In this document: positions 52,854 to 61,229 of the stretch, piece after piece
Layout: every line of letters begins with the position of its first letter
How positions within the stretch are numbered: position 1 is the first letter of the stretch
Assembly (NCBI RefSeq): GCF_030816725.1
Contig: NZ_JAUSYG010000001.1
Location: forward strand, 2,480,001 to 2,544,000
DNA: 64,000 bases
Origin: Pseudarthrobacter defluvii
GTDB lineage: Bacteria; Actinomycetota; Actinomycetes; Actinomycetales; Micrococcaceae
Direction of reading: 5' to 3'
The notes under the pieces: model-generated
Told to the model about the DNA's origin: nothing
What the model saw: only the letters and a program-made list of their open reading frames with translations
Database searches by the model: none
Made by a program: the position numbers and the translations under genes

Positions 52854-53372
52854 ATGCCTATCGTTCCTGATGAAAAAGACTGGACCTGGGTCCTGTCCCG
52901 CCCCTGCCCGGAATGCAATTTCGATGCCTCCTCCGCCACCCCGGCAACGGTTCCAGGGAGCATCGAAAGCATGATTCCCCGGTGGCTGGCCGTCCTCCGC
53001 CGGTCGGACGCGGCGGAGCGCCGCGACGACCAGACGTGGTCGGCACTGGAGTACGCGTGCCACGTGAGGGACGTCTTCACCCTGTTCGTCCAGCGGCTGA
53101 ACCTGATGCTGGCGGAGGACGGCGCCCGCTTCGCGGACTGGGACCAGGACCGGACAGCCATCGAGAAGGACTACGCCAACGCCGACCCATCAGAGGTGGG
53201 ACCCGAGCTGGCCGCAGAAGGGCATGAGGCCGCCGAGTCCTTCGCCGGGGTCCCGGAAGAGGACTGGGGACGCAGGGGGCTGCGGAGCAACGGCTCGGAG
53301 TTCACCGTCCTCACACTCTCCCAATACTTCCTGCACGACGTCGTCCATCACCTGCACGACGTCGACGGCTAG
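52854..53372 (+). CDS. DinB-family protein
   Basis: A 172-aa four-helix-bundle protein of the DinB/MDMPI superfamily, which often binds a metal through three His residues and may use mycothiol or bacillithiol. Candidate ligands are His in ALEYACHVRDVF and two in YFLHDVVHHLHDV. It begins with PIVPDEKDWTWVLSRPCPECNFD, a common actinobacterial entry. It stands alone between parC and convergent cydDC. A mycothiol-dependent role is inference only. Confidence 0.85.
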   Translation: MPIVPDEKDWTWVLSRPCPECNFDASSATPATVPGSIESMIPRWLAVLRRSDAAERRDDQTWSALEYACHVRDVFTLFVQRLNLMLAEDGARFADWDQDRTAIEKDYANADPSEVGPELAAEGHEAAESFAGVPEEDWGRRGLRSNGSEFTVLTLSQYFLHDVVHHLHDVDG

Positions 53373-53382
53373 GAGTACGCTT

Positions 53383-53399
53383 CCCGGGTCCCTCCCGGG
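53383..53399 (-). terminator. Weak hairpin at the end of the cyd operon
   Basis: CCCGGG arms separated by 5 nt, between the convergent DinB and cydDC genes; no clear T run. Confidence 0.3.
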
Positions 53400-53401
53400 C
53401 T

Positions 53402-56400
53402 TCAGCGCGAACGCGCCAGCGGCGCCCGGCCCCTTGCGGCGAATGCCGGGAGGTCGAGGCGTCCGTCACCGGCCAGGATGTCGGCCGGGTTATGGGTGAC
53501 CAGCACCACCGTGCGGTCCCGCAGGCCGGAACGCAGGTCCGCGAGCATGGCTGCCGCAGACTCCGCGTCCAGGTGCGCGGTGGGCTCATCCAGCAGGATC
53601 ACTTCCGCGCCGGTCAGCAGTGTCCGCGCCACCGCCAGGCGCTGGCGCTCGCCGCCGCTCAGGAAGGCACCGCCGGGCCCGATCCGGGTGTCCAGCCCGG
53701 CCGGCAGCCGGCCCACCAGCCCGGAAAGTCCGACGGCGGCCAGGACGGCCTCCAGCTCGTGGTCCGCCGCCGGCGGTGCGCCCTTTGCTGCCGGCCGTCC
53801 CAGCAGCAGGTTCCCCCTGATGGTGGAGTCGAAGAGGTGGGCCTCCTGGGGGCACCACGCCGCCCGGCCGGTCACCTTCACCTGGCCTGCGGCGGGCGGC
53901 AGGAAACCCAGCAGGACCGAGAGCAGGGTGGACTTGCCGGAGCCTGAGGGCCCCGTGACCGCCAGCCAGCGCCCGGGGGCTGCCGCGGCGTTCACTCCTG
54001 CAAACACCGGAGAGCCTCCCGGCCAGGCTGCTGCCAGGTCCACCAGTTCGACGCCTGGGGCCCCGCCTGTCCTGGGGGGAACGGGATGCAGGCCGTCGGT
54101 CGTTGCGCCGCCTCCCTCAAGGGCCCCGGACTCCCCCACGCGGCGCAGGACGGCACGGAGCGCGGGGTACTGTCGCACCGCCGTCGTCATGGCTGCATAC
54201 GGTTCCACCAGCGCGAGGACCAGCAGGACGATGACCGCTGCCGTGGCGGGCGCCACCCGGGTTTCCAGGACCTCCGGGCCCGCGAGCAACGCGGCGGCCA
54301 GGGCGGCAGCACCGCAGGCGGCGGTGGCAACGGCGTGTCCCAGGCCGTCGGCCCATGCGGAGCGCTGGGACGCGCGGGTGGCCTCCCGGTCCTCCGCCAG
54401 CAGCGCGTCGAGCACGCGGGGCGCCACGCCGTTGGCGTGCAGTTCGGCCCGGGCATCGAGGGCAGCGGAGACGCGGCGCAGGACGCCGGAGCGCAGGGAC
54501 TGCTCGGCGCTGGCGGACTTCCGGTCTCCCCACAGGGCGGCGGCGGGCGCCAGCAGCAGGCCGCTGATGGCAGCGCCCACCACGGCCGGAAGGGCGGCCG
54601 GGACCAGGACGCCCGTCGCGGCCACGGCCAGGATGGAGACCGCAAATGCCGTGACGGGCGGCAGGACCACGCGCGGCAGGAGGTCGCGGACGGTGTCGAC
54701 GTCGTCGATCACCGTACCCAGCACGTTGCCGCCCTGCAGGAGCCGGCGCAGTGACAGTGCCCTGCGGCTCAGGGATTCCCACAGCCGGCCGCGGAGGCGG
54801 GTGAGGGCTGCGAACACGGCATCATGCAGCAGCAGCCGTTCCCAGTAACGGAACACCGCGCGGCCAATGCCGAAGAAGCGGACGCCGACGATGGCCGTCA
54901 GGAGGTAGAGGATGGGCGGCTGCTCACTGGCACGGATGATGAGCCAGCCGGAAAGGCCGGAAAGCGCGATGGCGAAGACGGCCGCCAGGGTGCCGACGAA
55001 CGCCGCAGCAGCGAACTTGCCCCGGACCGGCGCCAGGAGCGCTGCGAGAAGCCGGCCGGCGCTAGGAGCGGACCGGGCAACGCCGGCCCTGGCCTTACGG
55101 GTGTCTCCGCCGGACTTTCCGTCCCCGTGCACCGCGATTGCCGTGGCGGCTGGCTCCGATGCGCCGGGCACGTCTGCGGATGCCGGGCTGTTTGCCGGGG
55201 CGGGTGCTGCCGGCAGGATGCCGTCAACGCTGCCGTGGTGCACCGCTGCCGGCGTCGGGTCCGCCGGCAGCACGGGCACCAGCAGGTCCGCCAGCTGGCG
55301 GGTGCGCTGGTTGTGGGCCACCAGGATCACGGTGACCTGGCCGCGGAGCCGGCGGATCGTGTTCTCGACGATGAGTGCCGAGGCGTCGTCCAGGTGGGCG
55401 GTGGGCTCGTCGAGCAGCAGCAGGGTGGCACCGGCGTCGATCCTGGCCAGGCCGCGGGCCAGGGCAACCCGGCGCAGCTCGCCCGGGCTCAGCTCCGCCG
55501 GGTGCTTGCCGGCCAGGTGGCCCGCTCCTGCCCGTTCCAGGCAGCGGCGGGCAGCAGCTTCGGCTGTGAACCGGTCCAGGCCGTGGGCGGAGTCCGGCGA
55601 AAGGTACAACAGCACCTCGTCCAGGACGGTTGCGGCCACCATGACCGGGTGCTGCGGCACCCAGGCCACGGCACCGCGGTCCAGGCCGCTGATGGATCCG
55701 GTGATGCTGGTCCCAGTGCCGCTTGTCCCTGTGCTGCTGGTCCCGGTACCGCCCGTTCCGCCGCCGTGGCCGATGGTGCCGGCGAGGACGCCCAGGACGG
55801 TGCTCTTGCCGGCGCCGCTGGGGCCGTCAAGGGCGGTGATCCTGTCCTGCGGCGCGGTGAAGGTGAGGGGGCCGACGGCGGCTCCTGACCTCCCTGCATA
55901 GGTCACGGTGAGTGCGGTGACCTCCAGGGGGGCGCCCGGCCTGCCGGCCTTGGCCGCGGCCAGCGGTGTTGGCTCGGGGGCACCGGTCACGGCGGCCGTT
56001 TCGGCGAGCGCCACCCTGCCATCGTCGCTGGCGTGGTGGGCGGTGCCGAGTTCCCGCAGCGGGAGGTAGCAGTCCGGCGCCAGGAGGAGCGCCAGGAGGC
56101 CCGCCTCCAGCGGCATGTCGCCGTGGACCAGCCGGACGCCGATGAAGACGGCCACGACCGCCACGGAGATGGTGGCGATGAGTTCCAGGGCCAGGGCGGA
56201 CAGGAACGCCGTCCGCAGGGTGCCCATAGTGCGCGAGCGGTATTCCTCCGAGATCTCCTCCAGCGCCTTGCGCTGCGCCGTGGCCCGGCCCAGCCCGACG
56301 AGGACCGGGAGGCCCTTGGCGAGCTCGAGCATGTGCGCAGACAGCCGCGCCAGGGAGGCCTGGGCCTGCCGCACGTTGTCCTCGGTGTACCGGCCGATCA

Positions 56401-56905
56401 GGACCATGAACACCGGGATCAGCGGCACGGTCAGCACGATGACCAGTGCGCTGACCCAGTCCGCAAAGAGGATCCGGGCTCCCAGTAACAGCGGAACGGC
56501 GGCGCAGTTGACCAGCGCCGGAAGGAACTGGGTGTAGTAGCTGTCCAGGGCGTCCAGGCCGCGGGTCGCCAATACCGCCAGGCCACCGTCGCCGGGGCCG
56601 GTCCCGCGCACCCCGCTGCGCAGGGCCCGCTCCAGCAGTTCGGCGCGAAGCTCTTCCTTGACGCCCAGTGCTGCGCGGCGGGCGGCGACGGCCTGCCCCC
56701 AGACCGTCAGGGACCGGAGGACGACGCCGGCGAGCCCGGCCGCGATCTGCTGCGCCCAGGCAGGGTTCCCGCCGACCAGTCCGGCAAGGACGGAGGCCAC
56801 CGCCTGCCCGATGAGGACCAGGGAGAGGGCCTTGAGCGCAGCCAGCAGTCCCAGCCAGTAGATTGCGGACCGGGTTGCCGGACCGGCGGGGAAGGACGGC
56901 CGCAT
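53402..56905 (-). CDS. cydDC: CydDC fused ABC exporter for cytochrome bd assembly
   Basis: A 1167-aa single-chain version of the CydD and CydC half-transporters, which export glutathione/cysteine-type reductants or haem-linked cargo needed to mature cytochrome bd. The first half has a transmembrane region (about 15-310) and an NBD with GPSGAGKST, signature LSPGEL and LLLLDEPTAHLD. The second half (about 600-1160) repeats this with GPSGSGKST, canonical LSGGERQR and VILLDEPTAHLD; both have the His switch (VAHN, VTHN). ATG 56905 lies 1 nt after the cydB stop. Confidence 0.92.
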   Translation of the reverse strand: MRPSFPAGPATRSAIYWLGLLAALKALSLVLIGQAVASVLAGLVGGNPAWAQQIAAGLAGVVLRSLTVWGQAVAARRAALGVKEELRAELLERALRSGVRGTGPGDGGLAVLATRGLDALDSYYTQFLPALVNCAAVPLLLGARILFADWVSALVIVLTVPLIPVFMVLIGRYTEDNVRQAQASLARLSAHMLELAKGLPVLVGLGRATAQRKALEEISEEYRSRTMGTLRTAFLSALALELIATISVAVVAVFIGVRLVHGDMPLEAGLLALLLAPDCYLPLRELGTAHHASDDGRVALAETAAVTGAPEPTPLAAAKAGRPGAPLEVTALTVTYAGRSGAAVGPLTFTAPQDRITALDGPSGAGKSTVLGVLAGTIGHGGGTGGTGTSSTGTSGTGTSITGSISGLDRGAVAWVPQHPVMVAATVLDEVLLYLSPDSAHGLDRFTAEAAARRCLERAGAGHLAGKHPAELSPGELRRVALARGLARIDAGATLLLLDEPTAHLDDASALIVENTIRRLRGQVTVILVAHNQRTRQLADLLVPVLPADPTPAAVHHGSVDGILPAAPAPANSPASADVPGASEPAATAIAVHGDGKSGGDTRKARAGVARSAPSAGRLLAALLAPVRGKFAAAAFVGTLAAVFAIALSGLSGWLIIRASEQPPILYLLTAIVGVRFFGIGRAVFRYWERLLLHDAVFAALTRLRGRLWESLSRRALSLRRLLQGGNVLGTVIDDVDTVRDLLPRVVLPPVTAFAVSILAVAATGVLVPAALPAVVGAAISGLLLAPAAALWGDRKSASAEQSLRSGVLRRVSAALDARAELHANGVAPRVLDALLAEDREATRASQRSAWADGLGHAVATAACGAAALAAALLAGPEVLETRVAPATAAVIVLLVLALVEPYAAMTTAVRQYPALRAVLRRVGESGALEGGGATTDGLHPVPPRTGGAPGVELVDLAAAWPGGSPVFAGVNAAAAPGRWLAVTGPSGSGKSTLLSVLLGFLPPAAGQVKVTGRAAWCPQEAHLFDSTIRGNLLLGRPAAKGAPPAADHELEAVLAAVGLSGLVGRLPAGLDTRIGPGGAFLSGGERQRLAVARTLLTGAEVILLDEPTAHLDAESAAAMLADLRSGLRDRTVVLVTHNPADILAGDGRLDLPAFAARGRAPLARSR

Positions 56906-56906
56906 G

Positions 56907-57956
56907 TCAGCCCTTGGTGGTGAAGGCCTTGGCCGCCACCGCCGGGAGGAAGCTGTGGGCTTCCGGGATGTGCGCCGCGCTGACGCGCCGGCGGAACACC
57001 CAGTAGGTCCAGGCCTGGTAGGCAATCACCAGGGGAAGGCCAAAGGCGGCCACGATGCTCATCAGCCCCAGGGTGTAGTCCGAGGATGAGGCGTTGGAAA
57101 TGGTGAGGTCAAAGGCGCTGTCCAGCGTGGAGGGAAGTACCACCGGAAACACGGCCCCGAAGATGGAGGCGGTGCCCAGGACCAGGAAGGCGCCCAGGGC
57201 CAGGAATGCCCTGCCTTCGGATCCGTTCCGGGCCAGCAGCCAGGCGGTGGCGGCAGCGCCAACGGCCAGGACCACGGCAGCCCAGGTCCACGGCTTGCCA
57301 TCCATGAACTGGACGGCAAGGGCCCATGCCGCGATGGGCAGGAGCAGGACCGGCAGGAGCCGCACGAACCACTGGCGGGCACGGTGCCGGACCTCGCCGT
57401 CGGTCTTGAGGGCCAGGAAGGCCAGGGCGTGGAGCAGTGCGAACCCCACCACCGCGACCCCGCCCAGCAGGGCGTAGCCGCTGAACCAGGCCATGGGACC
57501 GCCTTCGCGGTCGCCGTTGGCGTTCAGCGGCAGGCCGGTGGTGGTCAGGGCCAGGGCGGCGCCCACACCGAAGGCCGCGAAGAAGGAACCCAGTGCGATG
57601 GCCCAGTCCCACCGGTTCCGCCAGCTGTCCGTGTCCACCTTGCCGCGGTACTCGAACGCGACTGCACGGAAGATCAGGGCCAGCAGGACCACCAGCAGGG
57701 GAAGGTAGAGCGCGGAGAACAGCGAGGCGTACCAGAGGGGGAAGGCGGCGAAGGTGGCGCCTCCGGCGGTCAGCAGCCACACTTCGTTGCCGTCCCATAC
57801 GGGTCCGATGGTGTTCAGCAGCACGCGGCGTTCGGTGTTGTTGCGGGCGAAGAGCTTCATCAGCATGCCGACGCCCAGGTCGAAGCCCTCCAGGAAGAGG
57901 TAGCCGGTCCACAGCACCGCGATGGCGATGAACCATATGGTGGGAAGCAGTTCCAT
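56907..57956 (-). CDS. cydB: Cytochrome bd ubiquinol/menaquinol oxidase subunit II
   Basis: A 349-aa membrane subunit with about eight to nine helices. The family start ELLPTIWFIAIAVLWTGYLFLEGFDLGVGML and the block NTIGPVWDGNEVWLLTAGGATFAAFPLWYA are diagnostic. It partners CydA in a high-affinity, non-proton-pumping terminal oxidase used under low oxygen or respiratory stress. It lies 15 nt after cydA and 1 nt before cydDC. Confidence 0.96.
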   Translation of the reverse strand: MELLPTIWFIAIAVLWTGYLFLEGFDLGVGMLMKLFARNNTERRVLLNTIGPVWDGNEVWLLTAGGATFAAFPLWYASLFSALYLPLLVVLLALIFRAVAFEYRGKVDTDSWRNRWDWAIALGSFFAAFGVGAALALTTTGLPLNANGDREGGPMAWFSGYALLGGVAVVGFALLHALAFLALKTDGEVRHRARQWFVRLLPVLLLPIAAWALAVQFMDGKPWTWAAVVLAVGAAATAWLLARNGSEGRAFLALGAFLVLGTASIFGAVFPVVLPSTLDSAFDLTISNASSSDYTLGLMSIVAAFGLPLVIAYQAWTYWVFRRRVSAAHIPEAHSFLPAVAAKAFTTKG

Positions 57957-57971
57957 TGTGTGTTTCCTCTG

Positions 57972-59576
57972 CTAGTAGGCGAAGGCCAGGACGTCGTCGG
58001 CAGTTTTGGATTCCCCGTTGCCGCCGGGGCCGGGGGTTTGGTCCTCGTTCTCGTCAGCCGGTGCTGAGCCAAGTTCCGGCATTGCGGACACGACGCCGCC
58101 GCGGATGTACTTGACCAGCAGTTTCACTTCCACCACCAGCAGGACCGCGTACACGGCGGTCAGGGCAACCAGCGACGTGATCAGCTCCCCCGCGGAGACG
58201 CCCGGGGATACCGCGGCGGCGGTGAACATGAACACCTGGTCGATGCCGCTGGGATCGGGGTTGGGCGCCACGACGAAGGGCTGGCGGCCCATCTCGGTGA
58301 AGATCCAGCCTGCGGCGTTGGCGCCGAAGGGGGCCAGGATGCCGAAGACTGCCAGGCGCATGAGCCAGCGGGATTCCGGCACTGTCCCCTTGCGGGTGAG
58401 CCAGAGCGCCACCAGTGCCGCCAGGGCGGCGAGGCCGCCGAAGCCGATCATCATCCGGAATCCCCAGTAGGTGACCTCCATGACGGGCACGTACTGGATC
58501 TCCTGGCCGGCGCGCTCACCGTAGATGGGGTTGTCCGGCAGGTGGGTTCCGTAGTTGGCCTTGTATTCGGGCAGCAGGCTGTTGACGCCCTTGACCTCGG
58601 TGGTGAAGTCGCCCTTGGCCAGGAAGGACAGGATGCCCGGGACTTCGATCACGGCCACCACGTCGTCGCAGTTCTTGGATCCCACGTTTCCGACGCTCAG
58701 GACGGAGAAGCCGGTGCCGTCGTGGCAGGCGGCCTCGGCGGCGGCCATCTTCATGGGCTGCTGCTGGAACATCAGCTTGCCCTGCAGGTCGCCGGTGACC
58801 GCGGTGCCGGCGAACGAAATCATGGCGACGACGGCGCCGATGCGCAGGGACCGGATCCACACGTTGTGGTCGGCAAGGTCGCGCCCCGGGATGCGGGCGT
58901 CTTCCCCGGGGATGACCCGGCCGTCGGCACCCACCGTATCCACGCCATCGTGCCTCCTCCGCCAAAGGTGGTACCAGGCGATTCCCAGGAGGAAGCCGCC
59001 TGCCACGGCGAGGGCGCCGAACAGGGTGTGCGGGACGGCCACGAGCGCTGTGTTGTTGGTGAAGACGGCCCAGGCGTCGGTCATCACCGGCCGGCCGTTG
59101 ATCATTTCCACCCCCACCGGGTGCTGCATCCAGCTGTTGGCGACGATGATGAAGTAAGCGGAAAGCGCCGAGCCGATGACCGCCACCCACAGGCAGGCAA
59201 GGTGGATGGCGGGCTTGAGCTGCTTCCAGCCGAAGATCCACAGGCCCAGGAACGTCGACTCGACAAAGAAGGCCAGGAGGGCCTCAAGGGCCAGGGGCGC
59301 CCCGAAGACATCCCCCACGAAGCGGCTGTACTCGCTCCAGGCCATCCCGAACTGGAACTCCTGCACAATGCCGGTGGCCACGCCCATAATGAAGTTGATG
59401 AGGAACAACTTTCCCCAGAACTTGGTCATGCGCAGGTACTCGGGCTTGCCGGTGCGGTACCAGGCGGTCTGGATGACGGCCACCACGAGGCCGAGGCCGA
59501 TGGTCAGCGGCACCATCATGAAGTGGTAGACGGTGGTGATACCAAATTGCCAGCGTGCAATTTCCAAGGCGTCCAT
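57972..59576 (-). CDS. cydA: Cytochrome bd oxidase subunit I
   Basis: A 534-aa haem-bearing subunit. His18 in VYHFMMVP is the probable haem ligand; NSWMQHPVG supplies another His; GWIFTEMGRQPFVV carries the conserved Glu-Met-Gly-Arg segment. The quinol-binding Q loop is short (no long insert after EIQYVPVMEVTYW), as in most Gram-positive enzymes. ATG 59576 has AGTAGGGA upstream. The leader contains two copies of TTCTACnnnnnGTAGAA, placing the operon under a BlaI-type regulator. Confidence 0.96.
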   Translation of the reverse strand: MDALEIARWQFGITTVYHFMMVPLTIGLGLVVAVIQTAWYRTGKPEYLRMTKFWGKLFLINFIMGVATGIVQEFQFGMAWSEYSRFVGDVFGAPLALEALLAFFVESTFLGLWIFGWKQLKPAIHLACLWVAVIGSALSAYFIIVANSWMQHPVGVEMINGRPVMTDAWAVFTNNTALVAVPHTLFGALAVAGGFLLGIAWYHLWRRRHDGVDTVGADGRVIPGEDARIPGRDLADHNVWIRSLRIGAVVAMISFAGTAVTGDLQGKLMFQQQPMKMAAAEAACHDGTGFSVLSVGNVGSKNCDDVVAVIEVPGILSFLAKGDFTTEVKGVNSLLPEYKANYGTHLPDNPIYGERAGQEIQYVPVMEVTYWGFRMMIGFGGLAALAALVALWLTRKGTVPESRWLMRLAVFGILAPFGANAAGWIFTEMGRQPFVVAPNPDPSGIDQVFMFTAAAVSPGVSAGELITSLVALTAVYAVLLVVEVKLLVKYIRGGVVSAMPELGSAPADENEDQTPGPGGNGESKTADDVLAFAY

Positions 59577-59605
59577 GGCGGTCCCTACTGTTAGCCAATG
59601 CAGTC

Positions 59606-59622
59606 TTCTACGCTTTGTAGAA
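59606..59622. promoter_or_regulatory. BlaI-type operator, site 1
   Basis: TTCTAC-GCTTT-GTAGAA, perfect 6-5-6 inverted repeat starting 30 bp before the cydA start codon. Confidence 0.75.
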
Positions 59623-59629
59623 CTCCAAC

Positions 59630-59646
59630 TTCTACAAAGTGTAGAA
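59630..59646. promoter_or_regulatory. BlaI-type operator, site 2
   Basis: TTCTAC-AAAGT-GTAGAA, centre 24 bp from site 1. It overlaps a possible cydA -10 box (TACACT on the minus strand). Confidence 0.75.
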
Positions 59647-59716
59647 CATCCTCGATGGCGGACGAAAACCACTCCCCCTCCCTAGGATGGCGCGTCGGGG
59701 CGCGGCGCGCCAGATG

Positions 59717-59733
59717 TTCTACCCGATGTAGAA
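59717..59733. promoter_or_regulatory. BlaI-type operator, site 3
   Basis: TTCTAC-CCGAT-GTAGAA, about 104 bp before the blaI-like start and next to a possible TAAATT -10 box (59752-59757), consistent with autoregulation. Confidence 0.72.
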
Positions 59734-59836
59734 GGTTTGCTGGTTTCGGGGTAAATTTAGTTGTGTAGTTGAACAACCGCGTGACGTCACCGCGCCCCTC
59801 CGGGCGCACGGTGCGGGGAAATAAAGGAAAAATGAC

Positions 59837-60220
59837 ATGGCTAGTCTTGGTGAACTGGAACGGGCAGTGATGGATCTGCTCTGGGGGGGCCAGGAAGCGG
59901 CTACGGCCAATACCCTGAGGGACCAGTTGGCGCGCACGTCGGCGGCACAGGGCGGTACCGGGCACGAGGGCAAGGAACTGGCCGTTACCACGGTGCTCAC
60001 GGTCCTCTCCCGCCTGGAGAAGAAAGGGCTGGTGGAACGCGAACGCGGAACCCGCCCGCACCGCTACCAGGCTGTGTCGAGCCGTGCGGACCACACCGCG
60101 GAACTGATGCATGAGGTCCTCGGCTCAGCGCCGGACCGCGAGGCCGTCCTGGCCCGCTTCATTGGGTCTGTGTCCGAAGGTGAAGCCGAAACGCTGCGCA
60201 AACTGCTGGGCCACCTCTAG
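59837..60220 (+). CDS. BlaI/MecI/CopY-family transcriptional repressor
   Basis: A 127-aa winged-helix repressor. The N-terminal MASLGELERAVMDLLWGGQEAATANTLRDQL and VTTVLTVLSRLEKKGLVERERGTRPHRYQAV are the BlaI family's DNA-binding domain. The C-terminal part (from about residue 85) is the dimerisation domain cleaved by the partner protease in BlaI/MecI. ATG 59837 follows AAAGGA. The gene is divergent from cydA with three matching inverted repeats between them, and 6 nt upstream of an M56 protease gene. Confidence 0.92.
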   Translation: MASLGELERAVMDLLWGGQEAATANTLRDQLARTSAAQGGTGHEGKELAVTTVLTVLSRLEKKGLVERERGTRPHRYQAVSSRADHTAELMHEVLGSAPDREAVLARFIGSVSEGEAETLRKLLGHL

Positions 60221-60226
60221 CAGACC

Positions 60227-61219
60227 ATGTTCTGGGCCTCATACCTGCTGGCGGTCCTTGCGATCATCCTGGCCTGGCCGGTGCCGATCCTCCTGTCACG
60301 GGCACATTGGCCCGCCAGGTCGCCGTTCACGGCAATGCTCCTGTGGCAGGCCATCGCGCTGGCAGGTGGACTGTCCATGATCGGTGCCATGCTGGTCTAC
60401 GGCCTGGAGCCTGTTGGTGACAACCTCATCGCGGGGCTGCGCGCCCTCGCCGGAATGGTGCTTTTCAACGCCCCCACCACGGCACTTGGCTTCTGGCACA
60501 TCTTCGCGCTGTCCGCTGCCGCCCTGCTCACGGCCCACCTGGTCTTTACGCTGCTGCTGACGTACTACAAAATCCAGCGCCAGCGCCGCCGCCACCGCGA
60601 ACTGCTCGCGCTGCTCGCGTCACCTTCCAGCCAGGACGCCGGCACCCTGGTCATCAGCCATGACTCACCGGTGGCCTACTGCCTTCCGGGCGGCGCCCGT
60701 TCCGTGACAGTCCTGTCGGACGGCCTGATGGCAGCCCTTGAACCGGCAGAACTCCGGGCCGTCCTGATCCACGAGAACGCCCATTTGAACCAGCGGCACC
60801 ACCTTTTGCTCTGGGCCTTCGCCGCCTGGCGGCAGGCCCTGCCGTGGCTGCCCACCACACGGCTGGCCCAGGAATCCGTGAACTCGCTGATCGAGATGCT
60901 GGCCGACGATGTGGCCCTGCGGACCGAGAGCAAAACCACCCTCATTAAGGCCATCGCCATCGTGGCAAGTGGCTCAGCGGGGGGTGCCGGCGCCGGTGAT
61001 GTCCGGCCTTCCTCTCCCACCCTGGCCCTGTCCGGGCTTGAAGCGGCATCAGGCGGATCCGGCTCGGACGCCGTCCGTACCGCAGCTTCGCGGGTCAGCC
61101 GCCTCCTGACGCCCCAGCCGCCGCTTCCTGTCGCCGTCCGCAGCGCGGTCATGGCCGGCAGTGCCCTGCTGCTCGCCCTGCCGACCGCATTGCTGGTGGT
61201 TCCCGGACTGCTCGGCTGA
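60227..61219 (+). CDS. M56-family membrane zinc metalloprotease (BlaR1-like, no sensor domain)
   Basis: A 330-aa protein with four or five transmembrane helices. The gluzincin motif HENAH is at residues 182-186, a downstream Glu lies in SLIEMLADDVAL, and LVISHDSPVAYCLPGG precedes as in BlaR1/MecR1. The penicillin-binding sensor domain of BlaR1 (another 250 residues) is absent, so beta-lactam sensing is unlikely. It lies 6 nt after the repressor gene and is convergent with parE. It probably inactivates the repressor by cleavage. Confidence 0.9.
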   Translation: MFWASYLLAVLAIILAWPVPILLSRAHWPARSPFTAMLLWQAIALAGGLSMIGAMLVYGLEPVGDNLIAGLRALAGMVLFNAPTTALGFWHIFALSAAALLTAHLVFTLLLTYYKIQRQRRRHRELLALLASPSSQDAGTLVISHDSPVAYCLPGGARSVTVLSDGLMAALEPAELRAVLIHENAHLNQRHHLLLWAFAAWRQALPWLPTTRLAQESVNSLIEMLADDVALRTESKTTLIKAIAIVASGSAGGAGAGDVRPSSPTLALSGLEAASGGSGSDAVRTAASRVSRLLTPQPPLPVAVRSAVMAGSALLLALPTALLVVPGLLG

Positions 61220-61229
61220 CCCACCGCGG

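Noticed and set aside
59837..61219. Classical beta-lactam resistance locus (blaI-blaR1)
   Set aside because: The protease lacks the penicillin-binding sensor domain and the neighbouring operon is cytochrome bd, not a beta-lactamase.
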